DNA of 62,770 bases. Origin: Bacteroidota bacterium (GTDB lineage Bacteria > Bacteroidota > Rhodothermia > Rhodothermales > UBA10348). Of the stretch, positions 19,210 to 26,583 are shown in pieces. Numbering within the stretch: position 1 is the first letter of the stretch; the number at the start of each line of letters is the position of its first letter. The notes below the pieces were generated by a model. The model was given only the letters and a program-made list of their open reading frames with translations. It ran no database searches and was not told the DNA's origin. Location: NCBI GenBank assembly GCA_029262775.1, contig JAJCYR010000076.1:1-62770 (forward strand), given 5' to 3'. Both the position numbers and the translations under genes were made by a program.

Positions 19210-19434
19210 ATGGGGCGACTTCCGGTTGTGTCCGGTCGTCAAGTGGCTTGGGCGTTTGGTAAGCTCGGGTACGAATTGGATCGGCAACGTGGTAGCCATA
19301 TGATTCTCCGACAGAGAGAGTCGCCGCACCGTAGATTGGTTATTCCTGATCATAAGGAGATTGCAAAAGGCACGCTGCGGTCGATCATAAGGGAATCGGG
19401 TCTGACGGTTGATGAGTTCTCGGCGCTTCTCTGA
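19210..19434 (+). CDS. hicA: HicA-family mRNA interferase toxin
   Basis: This 74-aa protein is a HicA toxin, a dsRNA-binding-like fold that cleaves mRNA. Typical segments are SGRQVAWAFGKLGYELDRQR, the GSHMIL motif with the catalytic His, then LVIPDHKEIAKGTLRSIIRE. The His residue is present, so it should be active. It starts 1 bp after hicB, and ends 18 bp before the tail of the convergent DUF4440-like gene. Confidence 0.87.
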   Translation: MGRLPVVSGRQVAWAFGKLGYELDRQRGSHMILRQRESPHRRLVIPDHKEIAKGTLRSIIRESGLTVDEFSALL

Positions 19435-19452
19435 TGGACGATAGTTTGCCTT

Positions 19453-20013
19453 TCACGGAGCGCCGGCCGCCTGCCACTCGGCTTCCGTCCCTGGATGCAT
19501 CTGGCGCTCCATGAGCATGAGCCAGTGGCCGTCTTTTTTGACAAGGAGGGCCTCGAAATGCACAATGGCATCAACCGGATCACTGTCCGGCGCATCCATC
19601 CGGTAGCGGAAAAGGCCTTTTTCGTGAGCGGTCGTGGCGCTTACGAGCCGCTCGGTGAGGCGGAACGAGACGCCCGCCGAGATGTCGCCGGCCCGGGTAC
19701 GGTCAAAATCGGGCTTCCAGCCGGAGAGGGCTGTGGCAATGGGGTAGCTGACGCCGCTGGCGTGGCTCACGAGTACCGCGTCATCGTGATAGGTGGCGGC
19801 GTATCCATCAAAATCACCCTCGCCGACGGTTCGAGCGACTTCGGCCCAGAAAGCGTCGAGTTCGGCGAGGATGGCTGTACGGCCGGGTTCGCCGGAATCG
19901 CGGCCGGTATCCTGGGCGAGTGACGGCATGGGGAAAAGCAGGGCTGTCAGGAGCAGAAGTCTGGCGAACAGGGTAACCACCAGCTGCGGGGCGGGCTTTG
20001 AAAGGACGCTCAT
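19453..20013 (-). CDS. Secreted DUF4440/SnoaL-like protein
   Basis: This is a 186-aa exported protein. The signal peptide is LLLLTALLFPMPSLAQD. The remainder has an NTF2-like fold, with ILAELDAFWAEVARTVGEGDFDGYAATYHDDAVLVSH and a closing segment HWLMLMERQMHPGT, typical of DUF4440/SnoaL-like domains. The function is unknown; relatives are small-molecule-binding or isomerase-like. The frame is open further upstream, but the ATG at 20013 gives a clean signal peptide. The 3' end carries copy B of the 73-bp repeat. Confidence 0.7.
   Translation of the reverse strand: MSVLSKPAPQLVVTLFARLLLLTALLFPMPSLAQDTGRDSGEPGRTAILAELDAFWAEVARTVGEGDFDGYAATYHDDAVLVSHASGVSYPIATALSGWKPDFDRTRAGDISAGVSFRLTERLVSATTAHEKGLFRYRMDAPDSDPVDAIVHFEALLVKKDGHWLMLMERQMHPGTEAEWQAAGAP
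19460..19532 (+). repeat. 73-bp direct repeat, copy B (right of hicBA)
   Basis: This is the second copy of the 18856-18928 repeat, same orientation, 5 mismatches. It lies within the minus-strand DUF4440-like gene near its 3' end; start-to-start distance to copy A is 604 bp, with the hicBA pair between the copies. Since the sequence is part of a coding region here, copy B is probably the original and copy A a derived duplicate. Confidence 0.9.
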
Positions 20014-20193
20014 GTGTCTCACGTTGTTCAGTGACGGGCCACCAATATAACCTGCATGGTTGCCTGACGTGCTGGCTGTCACATCCAAAGGCCAGGTGAG
20101 CATACTGCCCGACTTCCTGATCGGCGCACATGGTGCGATCCTGTTTTCCCACAGTGCGCCTCATTTCTCCGTGACACCGTGTATCTTTGGCGC

Positions 20194-20532
20194 ATGCCTG
20201 CTGCAAAGCCACTATCTCGCGCTGATGAGACGCTGCTCATTTCTATTGTCGTTCTGGGCGACGATGCGTTCAGTACAACCATACAGCAGGAACTCGTGCG
20301 CCGCGCGGGGAAGAAACTGACGGTCGGCAGCCTCTGGGTCTCGCTCGACAACCTGGCCGAGCGCGGGTTCGTTCGCAAGCGCAGCGCTGAGCACCCGAAT
20401 AGAAAGGGCGGCCGTCCCCGGATCTATTACAGGGTCACCCCCCGCGGCGTTCGCGCCCTGCAACGCGCCCGCGATTTCCAGAAGCAACTCTGGGAAAAAG
20501 TGCCGGACCTGTCGGCGTATCAGGGTTCGTGA
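20194..20532 (+). CDS. PadR-family transcriptional regulator
   Basis: This 112-aa regulator resembles the PadR winged-helix family. The wing region reads LTVGSLWVSLDNLAERGFVRKR, followed by RPRIYYRVTPRGVRALQRARDF. It ends about 70 bp before the arginine leader. The motif TATCTTTG (20182-20189) lies only 4 bp before the ATG at 20194, so the mRNA may be leaderless. Nothing in sequence shows which genes it controls; the arg operon downstream and the divergent DUF4440-like gene are only candidates. Confidence 0.8.
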   Translation: MPAAKPLSRADETLLISIVVLGDDAFSTTIQQELVRRAGKKLTVGSLWVSLDNLAERGFVRKRSAEHPNRKGGRPRIYYRVTPRGVRALQRARDFQKQLWEKVPDLSAYQGS

Positions 20533-20562
20533 TCCACCCGGAGGGAGGGCCCTTCATGTCCA

Positions 20563-20594
20563 TTTGCACGTGAGGGGGGAGAGCCGTACCTTTG
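20563..20594 (+). promoter_or_regulatory. Bacteroidetes-type promoter of the arginine operon
   Basis: TTTG (20563-20566) and TACCTTTG (20587-20594, consensus TAnnTTTG) are separated by 20 bp, the spacing of the Bacteroidetes -33/-7 promoter. Transcription should begin near 20600, right at or just before the leader ORF. Confidence 0.55.
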
Positions 20595-20599
20595 CCCGC

Positions 20600-20719
20600 A
20601 TGAATCTATCAGGCCCATACGGCATGGCACCTCAGGTCGCCCTGCGACGACTCCGCCGAGTCCGATTCCGTTCCGTTCGGAATGGCTCGATCGCGTGTGC
20701 CCACCCGGGAGATGGCTGA
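20600..20719 (+). CDS. Arginine-rich leader peptide of the arg operon
   Basis: The ATG at 20600 opens a 39-codon ORF. Codons 16-27 read RRLRRVRFRSVR, seven Arg in 12 codons, using CGA, CGC, CGT and CGG. An in-frame ATG at 20624 gives a 31-aa version with a short untranslated leader. The ORF stops 23 bp before a strong hairpin with a T-tract, and argG starts 107 bp after the stop. This layout is that of an attenuator peptide: starved ribosomes would stall at the Arg codons and prevent terminator formation. The GACTC/GAGTC arms (649-653, 658-662) inside the Arg stretch and a repeat of GCCGAGTCC (655-663 and 725-733) offer alternative pairings. No experimental evidence exists. Confidence 0.6.
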   Translation: MNLSGPYGMAPQVALRRLRRVRFRSVRNGSIACAHPGDG

Positions 20720-20742
20720 CAAAAGCCGAGTCCTGTTTTGAA

Positions 20743-20777
20743 GCGCCGATCCGACCTTCCGGATGGGCGCTTTTTTT
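20743..20777 (+). terminator. Attenuator hairpin upstream of argG
   Basis: The stem GCGCCgATCCG / CGGATgGGCGC (20743-20753, 20760-20770, one mismatch) is followed by seven T. It lies between the Arg-rich leader ORF and argG, on the same strand, so it would stop transcription before the operon unless overridden. Confidence 0.8.
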
Positions 20778-20826
20778 ATGCCCGGATTTTCCTGTTCATC
20801 ATTCCATACCGCCAGTCCACGATGCC

Positions 20827-22032
20827 ATGTCCATAGTTGTTGCTTTCAGCGGGGGTCTCGACACCTCTTTCTGCGTTCCCTACCTCGCCGAGACATTTGG
20901 CGAGCCCATCATTACGGTCACCGTGGATACCGGCGGACTCTCGGCCGACGACCACCGCGCCATCGAGCGACGTGCCCTCGAACTGGGCGCCCGTGAGCAT
21001 ATCCTGGTCGATGCACGCGAGGACCTCTTCGAAACGCAGATCCAGTACCTGATCAAAGGCAATGTGCTTCGGGGCCATGTGTATCCGCTCTGCGTGGGGC
21101 CCGACCGCGTGGTGCAGGCCCGGCACGTCGTACAGGTGGCCATGGAACGAGGTGTGTCGCGCATAGCGCATGGCTCGACCGGCGCTGGCAACGACCAGAT
21201 ACGGTTCGATGTGGCGCTCGGCGTCCTGGCCCGCGGCATGGAGATCCTGACACCCATCCGGGATGGAGGACTGACGCGGGCAGATACCACTGCGTTCCTC
21301 GAGGCCCGGGGCCATGACGTGCCCGCCTCGACCACCACCTACTCCATCAACACCGGCATGTGGGGCACGACGATCGGGGGGAAGGAAACGCTCGGCACAT
21401 CACAAACCATTCCGGAGGATGCCTGGCCCACCACGAAAAATCCCGCCGCGGCGCCGGACGAGGCGCAGTCCATTGGCATTGGGTTCGAGGGCGGCCGTCC
21501 GGTCAGCGTGGACGGCACCAGGATGGGCCCGGTCCACCTGATCGATACCATCGCTTCCATGGGCGCGGCCCACGGAGTGGGCCGCGCCATCCACGTGGGC
21601 GATACCATTTTGGGCATCAAGGGCCGCGTGGCCTTCGAGGCACCTGCCGCGGCCATCCTGATTCCTGCGCACCGGGAGCTTGAGAAACTGGTACTCACCC
21701 GTTGGCAGCGGTATCACAAGGACCAATTGGCCGATTTCTACGGTATGATGGTGCATGAGGCCCAGTATTTCGATCCCGCACTGCGCGACATCGAAGCCCT
21801 GTTCGACGCATCGCAAACCCATGTGACCGGTAACGTGACCGTGACGCTCTTCAAAGGGCATGTGTCCATTGATGGCGCAACGAGTCCTTTTTCCATGTTC
21901 AATGACGCCGTCGCGACGTACGGTGAGACCAATGCCCTCTGGGATGGGCGCGATGCGCGCGGATTTGCCCGCATTCTCGGCGTACAGTCCCTGCTTTCCC
22001 ACGCCAACCAAACGACACAGGCCTCGTCATGA
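20827..22032 (+). CDS. argG: Argininosuccinate synthase
   Basis: ArgG joins citrulline and aspartate with ATP to form argininosuccinate. It is 401 aa, the normal length. The N-terminus is MSIVVAFSGGLDTSFCVPYL, the PP-loop ATP-pyrophosphatase motif. Later motifs are SRIAHGSTGAGNDQIRFDVA and GVGRAIHVGDTILGIKGRVAFEAPAA. The ATG at 20827 was chosen; the frame extends upstream across the attenuator hairpin (GTG at 20695) and that part is unlikely to be translated. It is the first gene of the arg operon. Its stop overlaps the start of orfX by 4 bp. Confidence 0.96.
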   Translation: MSIVVAFSGGLDTSFCVPYLAETFGEPIITVTVDTGGLSADDHRAIERRALELGAREHILVDAREDLFETQIQYLIKGNVLRGHVYPLCVGPDRVVQARHVVQVAMERGVSRIAHGSTGAGNDQIRFDVALGVLARGMEILTPIRDGGLTRADTTAFLEARGHDVPASTTTYSINTGMWGTTIGGKETLGTSQTIPEDAWPTTKNPAAAPDEAQSIGIGFEGGRPVSVDGTRMGPVHLIDTIASMGAAHGVGRAIHVGDTILGIKGRVAFEAPAAAILIPAHRELEKLVLTRWQRYHKDQLADFYGMMVHEAQYFDPALRDIEALFDASQTHVTGNVTVTLFKGHVSIDGATSPFSMFNDAVATYGETNALWDGRDARGFARILGVQSLLSHANQTTQASS

Positions 22033-23117
22033 CGAAGCAAACCCACCAGATGACCGTCACCTACCTCTCGTCGACCGCCGCCATCACCGGACTGACGCGC
22101 GAGATCATGCTCTCCGACTATGTGGTAGCGCAGGAGGGCTACTGCGTCGTGGTCGAGGCGTTGGAATCGAAGCCACACTACAACCAAGTAGAGTGCCAGG
22201 ACGGTGAGTTCCGGACCATTTCCAAAGGCGATACGATCGTGGGCGTGCTCGGCGAGCGCAAGGCCCTCAAGGGCTACAGCGGCATGGTACCGCGGACGGC
22301 CCATCCGGGAGAAGTCCTGCACGTGCTCAACATGGGCGCCATCATCGGGCAGTGTACGTCGGATCATCCGGAATTGGGACCAGCGCTTCGGGTCAAGGTG
22401 ATCGGAGCCGCCATGACGGAGATAGACGGGCGCCAGGTGCACGCCCGACTCCAGGATTTTGCGCTGCCCGCTGTCGACAAATTGGAAAAGAGTGTGCCGC
22501 TCGTTTTTATCAGCGGAACGGCCATGAATACCGGAAAGACCTGGGCAGCGTGTGAACTCGTGCAGCGCCTGACAGGACACGGTTTCAAGGTAGCCGCTGC
22601 GAAAGCGACCGGCGCATCGCTCAAGCGGGACGTCCGTACCATGGAACGGCACGGCGCGATCAAGACCGCCACGTTCTCAGAAGTTGGGCTCGTCTCGTCG
22701 ACATCAAAAGCCATGTCGGCCTATGTCAAGGGCATTATCACGCACTTGTGCGAGAGCGAGCCCGACGTGATCGTTATCGAACTGGGAGACGGCATTATTG
22801 GTTATTATGGTGTCGATGAATTATTGCAGGACAAAGAATTACAGGCATTTTGTGCGGCACACATCGTGGCCGCCGTGGACCTGGCCGGGGTCTGGGCAGT
22901 GCAATATCTCTTCAAGGAACGCTACCATGCCGAAATTACATGCATTACGGGTCCGGTGACCGACAATGGCGTCGGTCAGCAGTATATCCGCCAGGTGATG
23001 GGACTTGCGGCCATTAACGCGCGCGAAGATCCAGCGCGCATGGGGCGTGTTGTGGCCGATAAGCTGAAGCGTAAAACGGGACTCATGGAGCTTGCCAATG
23101 AATCGCAGATTGGATAG
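22029..23117 (+). CDS. P-loop protein of the arg operon, DUF1611/DgcN- or BioD-like (candidate N-acylglutamate synthase)
   Basis: This 362-aa protein has no assigned function. An N-terminal domain (about 1-150, no recognised family, with GDTIVGVLGERKALKGY and HPGEVLHVLNMG) precedes a P-loop domain: Walker A GTAMNTGKT (163-171), then AAAKATGASLKRD (189-201) and a Walker-B-like strand DVIVIELGDGIIG (246-258). The P-loop and K-A-T-G patterns recall DUF1611 (DgcN, a D-glutamate N-acetyltransferase) and dethiobiotin synthetase. It lies between argG and argC with 4-bp and 20-bp overlaps, so it is translated with the arginine enzymes. The operon lacks argA/argJ, so supplying N-acylglutamate is an attractive guess. 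An ATP-dependent ligase or a regulatory role is equally possible. Confidence 0.5.
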   Translation: MTKQTHQMTVTYLSSTAAITGLTREIMLSDYVVAQEGYCVVVEALESKPHYNQVECQDGEFRTISKGDTIVGVLGERKALKGYSGMVPRTAHPGEVLHVLNMGAIIGQCTSDHPELGPALRVKVIGAAMTEIDGRQVHARLQDFALPAVDKLEKSVPLVFISGTAMNTGKTWAACELVQRLTGHGFKVAAAKATGASLKRDVRTMERHGAIKTATFSEVGLVSSTSKAMSAYVKGIITHLCESEPDVIVIELGDGIIGYYGVDELLQDKELQAFCAAHIVAAVDLAGVWAVQYLFKERYHAEITCITGPVTDNGVGQQYIRQVMGLAAINAREDPARMGRVVADKLKRKTGLMELANESQIG

Positions 23118-24168
23118 GGAGAATCCGGCACGGGTTGCCGTGCTGCACGGTGCGGGCTACGTGGGCCGCGAGCTGATTGCACTGCTTGTGCGCCATGAAG
23201 GTGTGCGGCTTACGCACGTCACGAGCTCCACGTTTGCCGGGCAGCCCGTTCATGCGGCCCATCCCGGGCTGCGGGGAACGACGCAGTTGACGTTTTCCGC
23301 GTCCATACGGGAAGCCATTGGCGTCGATGTGCTCTTTGTGACGGCCGGACACGGCCAGAGCGCGGCAGCCGTCGGCGAAGCCCGAGACGCGGGATATGAC
23401 GGCTTGATCATCGACCTGAGCGCTGATTTCCGGTATCCGGATGTGGCATCCTACGAAACATGGATTGGCGCCGCGCACACGCGTCCCGATCTGCTGCCCG
23501 GTGCGCTCTATTCGCTTCCCGAAATCACCGGTGACCTCCCGTCCGATGCCCGGCTCATTGCCAATCCGGGGTGTTTTGCCACGGCGCTGGCCATGGCACT
23601 GTGGCCTCTCTCGCGCACGTTGCTCCCGGGCGTACCGGTCGCTGTCACGGCGGTTACGGGCGCATCGGGGTCAGGTGCACGCCCGAGTCCAGGCACACAC
23701 TTTCCGGATCGGGACGGTAATATGCGGGCATACAAGGTGCTTGCGCATCAGCACGCCGCTGAAGTAGCGCAGCTCTTCCCGGAGACGTTCCGGTTTTCCT
23801 TCGTCCCGGTGTCCGGACCGTGGACGCGGGGCATCTGGGGAACGGCGCAGGTCGACCTCAGGGCTGTCGATCCGACGGCGCGGGACGAGGAACTCCAGGA
23901 GGGGGTGTCGACCTGGTTCCGGGCGGCCTACGGGCAGGCGCCGCTTGTGCGGTTGTATCCAGGATCCCTTCCGGATCTGCTCCCGGTCGTTGGAACGCCG
24001 TTTGCAGACATTGGCTGGTTGGTACGGAACGGAACGCTCGTCGTCGGCTTCGCTATTGACAATCTGCTCAAGGGGGCGGCCTCCCAGGCCGTTCAGAACA
24101 TGAACCTGGCCTTCGGCTGGCCGTCTGAGGCCGGACTGTTGCCGTCGTATTTACCATCAAACACATGA
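23098..24168 (+). CDS. argC: N-acyl-gamma-glutamyl-phosphate reductase
   Basis: ArgC reduces N-acylglutamyl-phosphate to the semialdehyde with NADPH. It is 356 aa. The cofactor motif is VAVLHGAGYVGRELIALL; IDLSADFRYPD follows, and NPGCFATALAMAL holds the catalytic cysteine. The C-terminal part has FVPVSGPWTRGIWGTAQVDL and DNLLKGAASQAVQNMNL, a hallmark of ArgC. The ATG at 23098 was preferred to the TTG at 23092; both lie inside the end of orfX. Its stop overlaps argD by 4 bp. Confidence 0.95.
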   Translation: MNRRLDRENPARVAVLHGAGYVGRELIALLVRHEGVRLTHVTSSTFAGQPVHAAHPGLRGTTQLTFSASIREAIGVDVLFVTAGHGQSAAAVGEARDAGYDGLIIDLSADFRYPDVASYETWIGAAHTRPDLLPGALYSLPEITGDLPSDARLIANPGCFATALAMALWPLSRTLLPGVPVAVTAVTGASGSGARPSPGTHFPDRDGNMRAYKVLAHQHAAEVAQLFPETFRFSFVPVSGPWTRGIWGTAQVDLRAVDPTARDEELQEGVSTWFRAAYGQAPLVRLYPGSLPDLLPVVGTPFADIGWLVRNGTLVVGFAIDNLLKGAASQAVQNMNLAFGWPSEAGLLPSYLPSNT

Positions 24169-25382
24169 CATCCATGCCGATTCCTGTGGCCATGAGCCGC
24201 GATGAACTCATGCAGCTCGAGGACCGTCTGCAGCTGCGTACCTACAACAAGCTGCCCATCGTGGTGGACCGCGCCGAGGGCTCCTGGCTCTGGGATGTGG
24301 ACGGAACGCGCTATCTGGATTTCTATGGAGGACATTGTGTTGCGCTCCTGGGGCATGCCCACCCGCGTGTGGTGAAGGCCGTTTCTGAGCAGAGCCGGAG
24401 TATTCTCTTTTACTCGAATCTGGTCTACTCCCCGGTCCGCGCACGCGCCGCCCGCACGCTCATGGATTTGGCGCCGCCCGAAATGCAGCAGGTATTTTTC
24501 TGCTCGACCGGCACGGAGGCGAACGAGACGGCGCTCAAGCTCGCGCGAAAGGCGACGGGCCGGGCCCGCGTCGTCGCCATGGACGGCGATTTCCACGGCC
24601 GCACCATGGGATCGCTCGCCGCCACATCGCATCAGAAGTACCGCGACGGGTATGAGAAGGTGTTTCCAGAGACGGTTTTCGTCCGCTTCGGTGATGAAGC
24701 GGCTCTCGCCGAGGCGCTCGGCCACGAAGCGGGTGTGGCGGCCGTTATCGTGGAGCCCATCCAGTCCATGGCGGGCGTTACGACGGCGCCGGCTTCGTAC
24801 TTCCAGGCGGTGCGCCGGCTCTGTGACACGGCAGGTGCCATGCTGGTGTTCGATGAAGTGCAGACGGGTGTGGGCCGCACGGGTACATTCTCGATTTCCG
24901 ACCGGTACGGAATGCGCCCCGATATGATTACGCTCGCCAAGAGCCTGGGATCGGGCGTGCCCGTGGGGGCCGTTCTGACAAACCAGGTCGTATCCGATTC
25001 GGTTGGATACGGCGACCAGGGGACCACATTCGGGGGTGGCATGCTGGCCATGGCTGCCATGGAGGCGACGCTCGATGCGCTCCGGGAGGACGGCCTCATG
25101 AAGCGCGCGACCGTGATTCATGATCGTATTTTCGAGGGTATCCGCAAGTTTGGCGGTACGCTCAGGGGGGAAGGGTGTCTGATTGGTCTGGAAGCCACGC
25201 GGCCCGTGGGTCCCATTCTCAAGGGACTGCGCGAGGAGGGTGTGATTGCTGGTGGATCGCTCAACCCAAACGTCATGCGCCTCATGCCGCCGCTCACGGC
25301 AACAGACGAGGAAGTGGACTTTTTTATCGATGCGTTCGCCCGCGTCGTGGAACCCATGCTGGCTGCTGATCATGAAGCCTGA
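24165..25382 (+). CDS. argD: N-acylornithine aminotransferase
   Basis: ArgD transfers an amino group from glutamate to the N-acyl semialdehyde, giving N-acylornithine. It is a class-III PLP enzyme of 405 aa. Motifs include FYGGHCVALLGHAHPRVV, FFCSTGTEANETALKLARKA, VFDEVQTGVGRTG and ITLAKSLGSGVPVGAV, the last holding the PLP lysine. It overlaps argC by 4 bp, and argF' starts 11 bp before its stop. The acyl group (acetyl or succinyl) cannot be told from this protein; the neighbouring transcarbamylase suggests an acylated route. Confidence 0.92.
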   Translation: MTSMPIPVAMSRDELMQLEDRLQLRTYNKLPIVVDRAEGSWLWDVDGTRYLDFYGGHCVALLGHAHPRVVKAVSEQSRSILFYSNLVYSPVRARAARTLMDLAPPEMQQVFFCSTGTEANETALKLARKATGRARVVAMDGDFHGRTMGSLAATSHQKYRDGYEKVFPETVFVRFGDEAALAEALGHEAGVAAVIVEPIQSMAGVTTAPASYFQAVRRLCDTAGAMLVFDEVQTGVGRTGTFSISDRYGMRPDMITLAKSLGSGVPVGAVLTNQVVSDSVGYGDQGTTFGGGMLAMAAMEATLDALREDGLMKRATVIHDRIFEGIRKFGGTLRGEGCLIGLEATRPVGPILKGLREEGVIAGGSLNPNVMRLMPPLTATDEEVDFFIDAFARVVEPMLAADHEA

Positions 25383-26520
25383 GACCGCGCCGCGCCATCT
25401 GCTGAATTGGAATGACGTGCCGACGGGCGTCTGGGACGCATGTCTGGACCGGGCGGTTGCATTCGGGCGCGGCGGCGGTTCCGGAGCAGCGGCCGGGACG
25501 GGGGCTGGGCCGAGGCGGAACGCAGTTGGGGCGGGCCGGGAAGTGGTGCTGCTTTTTTTCAATGATTCCCTCCGGACGCGCGTTTCCATGGAAATGGCAG
25601 CCCGCGCTCTTGGAGCGGGCGTCTCGACGGTTGTGCCGGGCCATGGGACGTGGGGTTTCGCCTGGGGTAGCGGCGCCATGACGGGTGGTGAGGCCGAGCA
25701 TATTGAAGAGGCCGTGGGCGTATTATCGCGCTACGCCGATGTGCTGGGCGTGCGGCTCTTCGCCTCGGGTACGGACCTCGAGGCGGACCGCACGGACAGA
25801 CGCCTACGCCAGATCGCGGCCGCTGCGTCGGTGCCCGTCGTGAACCTGGAATCGGCCTCATACCATCCGTGTCAGGCGCTCGCCGATGCAGCCGTACTTC
25901 GGTCACTGGGTTTTGGCGGCTCGGCGGGCGGGGCTCGCCTCGGCGGCCGGGGTCATTTGGCGGACGTGGGCACAGGCGAGGGCAATGCTGCTGGCTCTGG
26001 CGCAGGTGAGCGGGGCAAATTGGTGCTTTCATGGGCGCCCCACCCGAAACCGCTCCCCATGGCGGTGCCGAACTCGGCAGTGATGGCGGCCGCGCGGCTC
26101 GGGATGGAGGTGACGGTGGCGCGGCCGGAGGGGTTCGGGCTGGACAGCGCGGTCATGGACGCCGCCCGCGCGGCCGCAGCGGGAAGCGGCGGAAGCGTAT
26201 CGGAAAGCAGTGACCAGCGGGCAGCGTTCGAAGGCGCCGACGTTATTTATGCCAAAAGTTGGGGCGGTGCGGCGCGCTATGACGACCCGGCGACAGAAGA
26301 GGCGGCGCGCACAGCGCTGATGGACGGTCCGTCCTCGTGGCGCATTACGCGGGCACTCATGCAGTCGACGCGCGAGGCCCGATTCATGCACTGCCTGCCC
26401 GTTCGGCGCGGCGTTGTGGTCGATGCCGATGTGCTCGCGCATCCTTCCGCCATACACCTCGACCAGGCGGAGTACCGTCTGCACGCCCAAAAAGCCATCC
26501 TGGAGTGGATCTGGTCGTGA
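25372..26520 (+). CDS. argF': N-acylornithine carbamoyltransferase (acetyl- or succinyl-ornithine)
   Basis: This enzyme carbamoylates N-acylornithine to N-acylcitrulline, the variant route of Xanthomonas (acetyl) and Bacteroides (succinyl). It is 382 aa. The carbamoyl-phosphate motif is SLRTR (66-70); HPCQALAD and MHCLPVRRGV replace the HCLP motifs of normal OTCase, and DQAEYRLHAQKAI keeps the conserved lysine of acetylornithine transcarbamylase. By eye, the position of the acetyl-specific Glu (WPIE in Xanthomonas) is Ala97 (WGFA). Two Gly/Ala-rich inserts (about 33-56 and 185-210) lengthen it. The start at 25372 overlaps argD by 11 bp. Confidence 0.88.
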   Translation: MKPETAPRHLLNWNDVPTGVWDACLDRAVAFGRGGGSGAAAGTGAGPRRNAVGAGREVVLLFFNDSLRTRVSMEMAARALGAGVSTVVPGHGTWGFAWGSGAMTGGEAEHIEEAVGVLSRYADVLGVRLFASGTDLEADRTDRRLRQIAAAASVPVVNLESASYHPCQALADAAVLRSLGFGGSAGGARLGGRGHLADVGTGEGNAAGSGAGERGKLVLSWAPHPKPLPMAVPNSAVMAAARLGMEVTVARPEGFGLDSAVMDAARAAAAGSGGSVSESSDQRAAFEGADVIYAKSWGGAARYDDPATEEAARTALMDGPSSWRITRALMQSTREARFMHCLPVRRGVVVDADVLAHPSAIHLDQAEYRLHAQKAILEWIWS

Positions 26521-26537
26521 AAGTGAAACCACGTGAA

Positions 26538-26569
26538 AACGTGACATCGCATGAACGTGACATCGCATG
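26538..26569 (+). repeat. 16-bp tandem duplication between argF' and argB
   Basis: AACGTGACATCGCATG occurs twice in tandem (26538-26553, 26554-26569) in the 63-bp gap. Each copy contains an ATG; the copies are in different frames. A translation start at the first one would add 11 residues to ArgB. Confidence 0.9.
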
Positions 26570-26583
26570 AAACGGAACACAGG

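Noticed and set aside
20182-20189. Complete Bacteroidetes promoter for the PadR gene
   Set aside because: TATCTTTG is present, but no TTTG lies at the expected 19-20 bp spacing; only a possible -7 box is noted.
20695-20826. ArgG start at the GTG at 20695
   Set aside because: It would translate through the terminator hairpin and add 44 residues with no homology; the ATG at 20827 gives the standard N-terminus.
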